This document shows positions 1-6,329 of a stretch of DNA of 8,896 nucleotides, one piece after another (position 1 is the stretch's first letter; each line of letters begins with the position of its first letter). A program made the position numbers and the translations under genes. The notes beneath the pieces are model-generated. The model saw nothing but the letters and a program-made list of their open reading frames with translations. It ran no database searches and was not told where the DNA came from. This stretch comes from CBHWET01 sp966112985 (GTDB lineage Bacteria > Verrucomicrobiota > Verrucomicrobiia > Limisphaerales > JACDHS01), in the NCBI GenBank assembly GCA_966112985.1, contig CBHWET010000203.1:1-8896 (forward strand). Direction: 5' to 3'.

Positions 1-1
1 G

Positions 2-160
2 CCGGCTGAACGCGTCATGTATAAGAGCCAGCTGCGTGCAGCAATGCAGCGCATGCTTGATTCCGACGAGCCATACCTGCTCGACGTCATTACGCCTTAC
101 AGCGAACACGTGCTGCCGTTCATTCCAGCCGGACGCACGGTGGCGGATATGATTTACTAA
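2..160 (+). CDS. ilvB: Acetolactate synthase large subunit, C-terminal fragment (5' end outside window)
   Basis: This is the 3' end of a gene that begins before the window; 52 codons are visible, ending in TAA. The peptide contains EPYLLDVITPYSEHVLPFIP and ends in GRTVADMIY. This matches the C-terminal end of acetolactate (acetohydroxyacid) synthase catalytic subunits, where a Glu-Pro-x-Leu-Leu-Asp-Val strand is followed by a V-x-P-M/F-I-P-x-G segment and a D-M-I terminus. The enzyme is ThDP-dependent and joins two pyruvates (or pyruvate and 2-oxobutyrate) in the first common step of valine, leucine and isoleucine synthesis in the cytosol. The ThDP and FAD domains lie outside the window, so catalytic residues cannot be checked. 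The regulatory subunit gene ilvN, often directly downstream, is not here: a terminator and an unrelated ORF follow. A related ThDP enzyme such as a catabolic acetolactate synthase is possible but less likely. Confidence 0.88.
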   Translation, partial: PAERVMYKSQLRAAMQRMLDSDEPYLLDVITPYSEHVLPFIPAGRTVADMIY

Positions 161-183
161 GCATCCGACTTGGTGCAGTTTCG

Positions 184-212
184 AAGGAGATGGCTGATGC
201 CATCTCCTTTTT
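184..212 (+). terminator. Rho-independent terminator after ilvB
   Basis: A perfect 9-bp inverted repeat, GGAGATGGC (186-194) and GCCATCTCC (199-207), encloses a 4-nt TGAT loop and is followed at once by TTTTT (208-212) and then GTTTT. Two further A-T pairs (184-185 with 208-209) can extend the stem. It begins 24 nt after the ilvB stop codon, which is the expected place for transcript termination. The next ORF starts only 23 nt after the T-run. Confidence 0.9.
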
Positions 213-235
213 GTTTTCCGCGGATGGTTTGACGT

Positions 236-715
236 ATGTTCATTCTCGACGAAAAGAAGCAGAGCAAGTGGGCACGGGTGGGCTCGATTATGCTCGTTCT
301 GGCAGGTTGGATCGCCGCCGCTGCTGCGGGTAACTGGGTATTCGGCCTCGTCGGAACCATATTTGGCGTCCCAATCCTTCTGCTCAGTTTTCTTGAATGG
401 CAACTCTATGTGAATCCAGACGATCGACCGCGCGACGTTCACTTTGAGATGCGATGGCGAAGATGGTGCATAAAGCACAAAGTCTTTCCGGAGGTGGAGA
501 GAATTGATGAGCAGATATTCGATGACGGCGAGACACGAAAACGCGACCTGCTCTTTTTCTCGGATCGTGTGTCTTATTCCCTGGATCATTGGGAAGCCAT
601 CGTGTCGGTTGATGCGAAGAAAGTACGGACACAGTGGCGAATATATTTATCGTCAGGTCCCGAACGAAAAGGGCACGGCGGTGTAATGTCGAACCGCAGG
701 GGCCAGCAAGTTTGA
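236..715 (+). CDS. Hypothetical protein with N-terminal two-helix membrane hairpin
   Basis: I do not recognise a family. The 159-residue product has a short charged N-terminus (DEKKQSKWAR, residues 5-14) and two hydrophobic stretches at about 15-33 and 35-53, rich in Ala, Gly and Leu, separated by a short GNW turn. This predicts a membrane hairpin with both ends on the same side, probably the cytoplasm. The remaining 100 residues are hydrophilic and highly charged, with an Arg/Trp-rich patch (MRWRRW, 72-77), an acidic segment around 86-100 and a basic tail. ATG at 236 is the only start that keeps both membrane segments. Its ribosome site is weak (GGATGG at 222-227, 8 nt upstream). The ORF is open along its whole length with ordinary codon use and no sign of a frameshift. 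Because it starts just after the ilvB terminator, it must be expressed by read-through or from a promoter overlapping that region. A gene call is likely but not certain. Confidence 0.6.
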   Translation: MFILDEKKQSKWARVGSIMLVLAGWIAAAAAGNWVFGLVGTIFGVPILLLSFLEWQLYVNPDDRPRDVHFEMRWRRWCIKHKVFPEVERIDEQIFDDGETRKRDLLFFSDRVSYSLDHWEAIVSVDAKKVRTQWRIYLSSGPERKGHGGVMSNRRGQQV

Positions 716-773
716 ACAACTACTCCATTACGGCGTCTCTTCTTTTAGACATCGAACACTTGTCGTGAGAGAA

Positions 774-1844
774 ATGAATTTGTTACGTTCTGCGGCGATG
801 TTGCGCCCCTTATCCGCCCTGATTGTATTGTTTGCCTGCTCCGCCTTCGCAGCCGAGCGCGTGATTGATTTCAACGAATACGTCCTCGATAAAACACCGA
901 CGAATTTCACCAGCACCGTTTCCGGCGAAGGCAAACCGGGGGATTGGCGCATTATCGACGATGAACTGCCGCCGCTGCTGAAGCCACTCAGTCCGAATGC
1001 CGCAAAGGTTGGCAAACGTCACGTGGTCGCACAATTAGCCCAGGATGGAACCGATGAACATTTTCCTATCCTCATGTTCAACGAAGAAGTCTTTGGTGAT
1101 TTTTCGCTGACGACTCGTTTCAAATGCGTGAGTGGTAAAGTGGAACAGATGGCTGGTATCGCATTTCGTATTCAGGACGAGAAGAACTATTATGTCGTCC
1201 GGGCAAGTGCCGCCGGCAATTCATTTAAATTCTATAAATTCGTTGATGGAATTCGCAGCGCGCCAATCGGATCAGACATCGAAATCCCTGCCGGCATCTG
1301 GCACGAGATGACGGTCGAATGCAAAGGCAACGAGATCCATTGTTATTTGAACGGCAAAGAAGCCATCCCGGCCCTCACCGATAATTCGTTCAAGTTCGGA
1401 AAGCTTGGTTTCTGGACCAAGTCAGATTCTGTCAGCTATTTCGCCGACACAAAAATCACCTACACGCCTCGAGAGCCTTATGCACAAAAAGCAATTCGTG
1501 AGGTAATGGCTCTTTATCCGCACCTCGTAAGTTTGAAGATCTACGCCTATAAAAATAATCAGGTGCGACTCATCGCGAGCAGCAACGAGAAAAACATTGG
1601 CGAACCCGGAACCGAGGTCGAGGAAAACGTTATTAAGAATGAAAAGGCTTATTATGGCAGAGCCAATCACGTATGCGCGGTGACGGTGCCATTACGCGAT
1701 CGCAATGGTGATTCTGTCGCGGCACTTTTCATTGCAATGAAGTCCTTTGCCGGTCAGACCGAGCAAAACGCCCTCGCGCGGGCACTTCCAATTAATAAGG
1801 AACTTTCGGCCCGCGTGCAATCGGTGGACGATTTTCTGCAATAG
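774..1844 (+). CDS. Exported concanavalin A-like (DUF1080/LamG-type) protein with a C-terminal Cache/PAS-like domain
   Basis: The 356-residue product begins with a Sec-type signal peptide: hydrophobic core at about residues 10-22 (LSALIVLFAC), then SAFA-AE with likely cleavage after Ala26. LFAC at 19-22 is an imperfect lipobox, so a lipoprotein cannot be excluded. Residues 30-230 look like a concanavalin A-type beta-sandwich. GDWRIIDDEL, FGDFSLTTRFK, GIAFRIQDEKNYYVVRAS, IWHEMTVECKGNEIHCYLNG and KLGFWTKSDSVSYFAD follow the strand pattern of the DUF1080 / 3-keto-disaccharide hydrolase superfamily, common in Planctomycetes and Verrucomicrobia. Residues 236-325 have the pattern of a small extracytoplasmic sensor fold (IYAYKNNQVRLIASS, NIGEPG, VTVPLRDRNGDSVAALFIAM). 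ATG 774 was chosen. GTG 765 and ATG 798 are alternatives in the same frame, and all three keep a signal sequence. No catalytic residues can be assigned, so the role, perhaps glycan binding or ligand sensing outside the cell, is inference. Confidence 0.78.
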   Translation: MNLLRSAAMLRPLSALIVLFACSAFAAERVIDFNEYVLDKTPTNFTSTVSGEGKPGDWRIIDDELPPLLKPLSPNAAKVGKRHVVAQLAQDGTDEHFPILMFNEEVFGDFSLTTRFKCVSGKVEQMAGIAFRIQDEKNYYVVRASAAGNSFKFYKFVDGIRSAPIGSDIEIPAGIWHEMTVECKGNEIHCYLNGKEAIPALTDNSFKFGKLGFWTKSDSVSYFADTKITYTPREPYAQKAIREVMALYPHLVSLKIYAYKNNQVRLIASSNEKNIGEPGTEVEENVIKNEKAYYGRANHVCAVTVPLRDRNGDSVAALFIAMKSFAGQTEQNALARALPINKELSARVQSVDDFLQ

Positions 1845-1945
1845 CAGACCGTCCGCCCTGTAGTCATTCTAGGTAAATCACCCGCTTGCAAGCTTCTGCA
1901 AGTGGCACAAAATTAGTGTCCAGGCGCATTTGGCGTCTATCGTTT

Positions 1946-3514
1946 ATGAATAGAGATGTCCGGAGCGGGCCATCTTCGCCCGAAGAATTCCAGAAGCAGC
2001 TGCAGGAATTCATGAAGCAACATTTTCCCAACAACGCTGCCTTTTTTACGCGTCCCGAAACGGGCGGTCCGCCGCCGCCCCAACCGCCGAAGACTGAAGG
2101 CGAACCGCCAGAATTCTCGTTCGATCAGAAACCGCGTGACGTAAAAGCATTTCTCGATCGATTTATCATCAAGCAGGAAGAGGCCAAGAAGGTTCTCAGT
2201 GTTGCTCTTTGTGATCATTACCATCACGTCCGGCTGGCGATGAACGGGAAAGATCAACCGAATTACGCCAAGCAGAACATCATTCTCGTGGGCCCAACAG
2301 GCGTCGGAAAAACTTACCTGATCCGCTGTGCCGCTGATTTAATTGGCGTGCCGTTTGTGAAAGCAGATGCAACGAAGTTTTCGGAAACAGGTTACGTTGG
2401 CGGAGACGTTGAAGATTTGGTGCGAGAGCTGGTGCGCATTTCGGATGGAGACGTCGAGCGCGCGCAATACGGAATTATTTATATCGACGAAATCGATAAG
2501 ATCGCCGCTGCCTCGAACATGCACGGACGCGATGTCAGCGGTAGAGGCGTCCAGACAAACCTTCTGAAGCTGATGGAAGATACCGAAGTGCCTGTTCGGT
2601 CTCAGCAGGACATCGCGGGTCAGATTCAAGCGATGATGGATTTCACGCAACGCGGGAAAAAGGGACGGAGCACGATCAATACAAAACACATCCTTTTCAT
2701 CGTAAGCGGCGCATTTGCGGGTCTGCAGAAGATTGTTGAAAAGAGATTGCGCGAAGCAACGATTGGTTTCGCCGCCAAGGTACAATTGAAGCCGGCGGTA
2801 GATGATACCCCCCTGCAATTGGTGCAAACCCGTGATTTCGTCGATTTCGGTTTCGAACCCGAATTCATCGGACGCCTGCCCGTGCGCGTGGTCTGTCACC
2901 CCCTCAACGTTGATGATTTGTTCCAGATTCTTAAAACGAGCGAAGGCAGCATCATTCGTCAGTATGAACAAACATTCGCTGCATACGGCATCGAGGTTTT
3001 GTTTCGGGACGATGGATTGCGACGAATCGCCGAACAGGCAACCGAAGAACAAACTGGCGCAAGGGGTCTGATGACGGTATGCGAAAGGATTTTCCGTAAC
3101 TTCAAATTTGAACTGCCTTCCACCAATGTTAAACGGTTCGTGGTAACGCGCGAATTGGTGGACAACCCGACGGCGGAATTGGAGAAGCTTCTCGCGGAAC
3201 ATCAGAAGGAAGAACGCGTTGTCGCACGGCAGCTCGTTTATGATTTCGCCAGCCGCTTCTGTGATGAGCATAAGCTAAAAGTTTCGTTCACGGAAGAAGC
3301 GGCTGACATGCTCGTGTCTAAGGCGCTGGAACAATCCATTCCTGTTCGCGACCTGTGTGCGCAGAAGTTTAAAGATTTTCAGTTTGGCCTGAAGCTGATC
3401 GCCCAGAATACCGGGCAACAGGAGTTCGTTATCGATAAGGACGCAGTCGAAGCACCGGATCGGGTCTTGAGCGAATGGGTCGTATCCAGCTATCGCAAAT
3501 CATCGGCAGCGTAG
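1946..3514 (+). CDS. ClpX-like AAA+ unfoldase lacking the zinc domain, with duplicated C-terminal small domain
   Basis: A 522-residue ATPase of the ClpX/HslU branch of AAA+ proteins, cytosolic, predicted to unfold proteins using ATP. Visible elements: Walker A GPTGVGKT (116-123); pore-1 loop GYVGG (149-153; ClpX has GYVGE); Walker B IIYIDEID (177-184, catalytic Glu182); RDVSGRGVQ (195-203); sensor-1 region ILFIVSGAFAGL (249-260); an IGF tripeptide (273-275) at the position of the ClpP-docking loop; Arg-finger region PEFIGRLPVRV (305-315); sensor-2 TGARGL (370-375). The N-terminal 65 residues have no Cys cluster, so the ClpX zinc-binding domain is missing. An amphipathic helix (12-27) and a Pro-rich linker (41-55) replace it. 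Residues about 428-512 look like a second copy of the small domain at 338-416, with a degenerate sensor 2. ATG 1946 was preferred to TTG 1886, which would add 20 residues unlike the family. The IGF loop suggests pairing with ClpP, but no clpP is in the window. It is not the housekeeping ClpX. Confidence 0.87.
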   Translation: MNRDVRSGPSSPEEFQKQLQEFMKQHFPNNAAFFTRPETGGPPPPQPPKTEGEPPEFSFDQKPRDVKAFLDRFIIKQEEAKKVLSVALCDHYHHVRLAMNGKDQPNYAKQNIILVGPTGVGKTYLIRCAADLIGVPFVKADATKFSETGYVGGDVEDLVRELVRISDGDVERAQYGIIYIDEIDKIAAASNMHGRDVSGRGVQTNLLKLMEDTEVPVRSQQDIAGQIQAMMDFTQRGKKGRSTINTKHILFIVSGAFAGLQKIVEKRLREATIGFAAKVQLKPAVDDTPLQLVQTRDFVDFGFEPEFIGRLPVRVVCHPLNVDDLFQILKTSEGSIIRQYEQTFAAYGIEVLFRDDGLRRIAEQATEEQTGARGLMTVCERIFRNFKFELPSTNVKRFVVTRELVDNPTAELEKLLAEHQKEERVVARQLVYDFASRFCDEHKLKVSFTEEAADMLVSKALEQSIPVRDLCAQKFKDFQFGLKLIAQNTGQQEFVIDKDAVEAPDRVLSEWVVSSYRKSSAA

Positions 3515-3606
3515 CGGGCGGCTGAATTTCCTGACTTTCATTCTACCACCACCTTTAGTAGAGTCGTCTCTCAGCAATAGAGCGGTCGAAGGTGCCGTTT
3601 GTCATT

Positions 3607-3613
3607 AGGAAAG
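3607..3613 (+). promoter_or_regulatory. Ribosome binding site favouring the GTG start of the sensor kinase
   Basis: AGGAAAG lies upstream of GTG at 3620, with 9 nt between the AGGA core and the start codon, a normal spacing. The longer reading from TTG at 3599 has GAAGGTG at 3588-3594, only 4 nt away, with a weaker start codon. This is the reason for choosing GTG 3620. The two readings differ by seven residues that lie before any domain. Confidence 0.4.
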
Positions 3614-3619
3614 AACGAA

Positions 3620-6271
3620 GTGTCAGAAACATCCTTAAAAGGCGCGACAAGCGGTTCCGGGGGGAATCCCTCATTGGAAACACAATCTTTTTTTTTAAAC
3701 GCAAGCGCTAAAGATCAACAGCGCAGCGCGATTTTTCTCCAGCTTGGCAAACAACTGAATTCTGCGCGCACCGCCAGGGAAGCGGCGCGGATCATCGTAG
3801 AGGCGGCAGACAAACTGTTTGGTTGGGACGCGTGTTCTTTCGATTTGTTTACTCTTGAGAATGAAGTGGTCTTTCCCGTGTTGAACATCGATCTGGTTCA
3901 AGGAGAGAAACAGGAAGTGGCCGCGGCTTATATCGGAAAATCGCCTTCACCCCGGATCCGCAAAGTTATTGAAGAAGGCGGCGAACTCATATTGCGCGAG
4001 CCCCCGCTTGAAACTGCTCCTGACATGACCCCGTTCGGTGATGTCAGCCGTCCTTCGGCGTCGTTAATGATCGTTCCCGTACGAAGCGATGAGCGCGTTA
4101 TTGGCATCTTGTCGATCCAAAGTTATGCGCTCAAAGCTTACGATTGCGATGGTCTGCAAACGTTGCAGGCGCTGGCTGATTACTGTGGCGGCGCGCTTGA
4201 GCGCATTCGGGCCGAAGAATCGCTACGGCAAAGTGAAGAGCGATATCGCACTATCGTTGAAACTGCGGTGGAGGGCATTTGGATGATTGATGCCGATTGC
4301 CGTACAACGTTCGCGAACCGCAGCATGGAACAGATGTTGGGCTACGGCCCCGGTGAAATGCTGGGCCGATATGTTCACGAATTTGTTACTGCAGACGATC
4401 GTCCGTCGCTCGAAAAAAAGATGGAAGCCCGCCGCAGCGGAGTCGCCGAGCAATACGAAGCACGTTACATCCGTCGAGACGGCACATTCTTGTGGGGCAT
4501 TATCGCTACGTCGCCGTTGCAAAGTCCGGAAGGAAATTATCTTGGCGCGATGGCGATGTTCACCGATATAACGCAACGCAAACGCGCGGAAGAACGCCTG
4601 CATTTCCTCTCGGAAGCAAGCGGCATATTGTCGAGTTCGCTTGATTACAAAACGACTTTACAGAACCTCGCGAGGCTCGCGGCACCAAAAATCGCGGACT
4701 GGTGTGCGGTCGATGTCGTTAATAGCGACGGCAAAATCGAACGCGTTGCCGTTGCACACACAGATCCAAATAAGGTTCGACTGGCGTGGCAAATTCACCA
4801 GCGATGGCCCGATTCTGAAAACGACGCCATTCCGCGCGTGATCCAAAGCGGGCAGCCAATCCTCGCAGCTGAAATTTTGGAAGAAGGCGTGCGAGCAGCG
4901 GCGAAGTCACCAGAGTACTTTGAAAAACTGAATGAACTCGGATTGAAGTCGGTGATGATCGTGCCGCTGAAGACCCGGGACAAAGTCTTTGGCGCCATCA
5001 GCTTCATCAATGCGGAGTCCAAACACCGTTTTGGCCCCGCCGACCTTGAGTTCGCAGAAAATCTCGTTCGACGCGCCGCCCTCGCCATAGATAACGCGCA
5101 GCTGTTTCATCTCGCGGAATCTGAACGCAGTGTCGCGCTGGAAAATGAGAGTTACTTCCGCAATCTGGCGGAAGCCATTCCTCACATGGTCTGGACGTGC
5201 AAGGCGGATGGCCAGTTTGAGTATTGCAACCGTCGCTGGCGCGAATACACCGGGCAAAGCTTTGAAGAAAGCCAGTGGCCCGGATGGTTGAATGCCGTGG
5301 ATGTGGCGCATCGCGAGCGCGTAGCTAAAACGTGGGAACAAGCATTGCAAACAGGCGAACTCTTTGAATGCGAATACCTGCTGCGCCGCGGCTCCGATGG
5401 CGCGTATCGCTGGCATGTGGACAGAGCGGTCCCTCTTCGCGATGTGCAAGGGAAAATCATCAAATGGTTCGGCACGTGTACCGACATTCATGACAAGAAG
5501 ATCGCCGAAGAGATGGCGCGCAAGATCAACCAGGAACTGGAACGCCGGGTGGATGAACGCACCAATGCGTTGAAGGAAATCAACGATCAGATGGAAGCGT
5601 TTTGCTATTCGATCTCGCACGATCTCCGCGCACCACTACGCGCCATGCGCTCCTTTACCCAGGTTCTGCTCGAGGAATACGCGCCGCAGCTCGATAAAGT
5701 CGGCCAGGATTTTCTCCATCGCGTTGGGTCATCGGCCGAACGAATGGACAAGTTAATTCTCGATCTGCTCGAATATAGCCGCCTGGGCCGAATGGAATTA
5801 TCGCTGTCTGCGGTTTCACTCGAGAAAGTGCTTGAAGGCGTCCTTCTCGACCTGCGCTTTGAGTTCAAGGAAAAGAAAGCCGTGCTGGACGTCGCCCGGC
5901 CGTTGCCTCTGGTCATCGGTCACGAGACCGTTTTGAAACAGGTCATCTTCAACTTGCTCGCCAATGCGTTAAAATTTATTTCGTGGGATGTCACACCGAA
6001 GATCAGGATTTGGTCTGAACCATCCCCCCATCCTCACCTGGTACGCATTTGTATTGAGGACAACGGCATTGGCATCGCGAAAGAGCATCACGAACGCATC
6101 TTTCGAGTCTTTGAGCGGTTACACGGAATTACTGCGTATCCGGGTACGGGTATTGGACTGGCCATCGTACAAAAGGGCATTGAACGATTGGGAGGACACG
6201 TTGGCGTTGATTCACGACTCGGCAAAGGCAGCCGCTTCTGGTTCGACGTTCCCAAAACTTCACATAGTTAA
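3620..6271 (+). CDS. Soluble GAF-PAS-GAF-PAS sensor histidine kinase
   Basis: An 883-residue sensor kinase with no signal peptide or membrane segment, hence cytoplasmic. Domain order: GAF about 45-195; PAS about 202-325 (SEERYRTIVETAVEGIWMID, ending in a PAC-type DITQRKRAEE); second GAF about 330-500; second PAS about 510-627 (FRNLAEAIPHMVW to TDIHDKK); a coiled-coil linker about 628-657; HisKA about 658-722 with H-box SISHDLRAPLR and phospho-acceptor His667; HATPase about 770-877 with N-box (Asn778 and Asn782), G1 DNGIGI (814-819), F-box FRVFERLH (828-835) and G2 GTGIGL (842-847). All catalytic boxes look intact. The kinase core resembles the phytochrome-type group, but neither GAF has an evident bilin-binding Cys, so the ligands are unknown. 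There is no receiver domain in the protein and no response regulator in the window, so it is an orphan kinase here. Seven more residues are added if TTG 3599 is used. A T9 run lies in its early codons (3688-3696). Confidence 0.93.
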   Translation: MSETSLKGATSGSGGNPSLETQSFFLNASAKDQQRSAIFLQLGKQLNSARTAREAARIIVEAADKLFGWDACSFDLFTLENEVVFPVLNIDLVQGEKQEVAAAYIGKSPSPRIRKVIEEGGELILREPPLETAPDMTPFGDVSRPSASLMIVPVRSDERVIGILSIQSYALKAYDCDGLQTLQALADYCGGALERIRAEESLRQSEERYRTIVETAVEGIWMIDADCRTTFANRSMEQMLGYGPGEMLGRYVHEFVTADDRPSLEKKMEARRSGVAEQYEARYIRRDGTFLWGIIATSPLQSPEGNYLGAMAMFTDITQRKRAEERLHFLSEASGILSSSLDYKTTLQNLARLAAPKIADWCAVDVVNSDGKIERVAVAHTDPNKVRLAWQIHQRWPDSENDAIPRVIQSGQPILAAEILEEGVRAAAKSPEYFEKLNELGLKSVMIVPLKTRDKVFGAISFINAESKHRFGPADLEFAENLVRRAALAIDNAQLFHLAESERSVALENESYFRNLAEAIPHMVWTCKADGQFEYCNRRWREYTGQSFEESQWPGWLNAVDVAHRERVAKTWEQALQTGELFECEYLLRRGSDGAYRWHVDRAVPLRDVQGKIIKWFGTCTDIHDKKIAEEMARKINQELERRVDERTNALKEINDQMEAFCYSISHDLRAPLRAMRSFTQVLLEEYAPQLDKVGQDFLHRVGSSAERMDKLILDLLEYSRLGRMELSLSAVSLEKVLEGVLLDLRFEFKEKKAVLDVARPLPLVIGHETVLKQVIFNLLANALKFISWDVTPKIRIWSEPSPHPHLVRICIEDNGIGIAKEHHERIFRVFERLHGITAYPGTGIGLAIVQKGIERLGGHVGVDSRLGKGSRFWFDVPKTSHS

Positions 6272-6329
6272 TCACGATTTCATTTCGGCATCGCTCGGGT
6301 TGTGGTTAAATGAATGCCAGTCCGCCGCG

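Noticed and set aside
504..686. Small + strand ORF in another frame inside the membrane-hairpin gene, suggesting a frameshift
   Set aside because: The 236-715 frame is open throughout with consistent codon use. The alternative peptide shows no domain or membrane pattern.
1886..1945. TTG start at 1886 for the ClpX-like gene
   Set aside because: It would add 20 residues with no family resemblance and place the TGGCAC/palindrome region inside the coding sequence. ATG 1946 is simpler.
2339..3271. Long antisense open frame (310 codons) on the - strand
   Set aside because: It lies fully inside the AAA+ gene, whose frame carries clear family motifs. The antisense product has no recognisable pattern.
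3542..3559. Possible hairpin TCTAC...GTAGA after the AAA+ gene as a terminator
   Set aside because: The stem is only 5 bp with an 8-nt or longer loop and no T-run follows.
4907..5620. Antisense open frame of 237 codons inside the kinase gene
   Set aside because: It is covered by conserved GAF, PAS and HisKA coding sequence on the + strand. Its product resembles no family.
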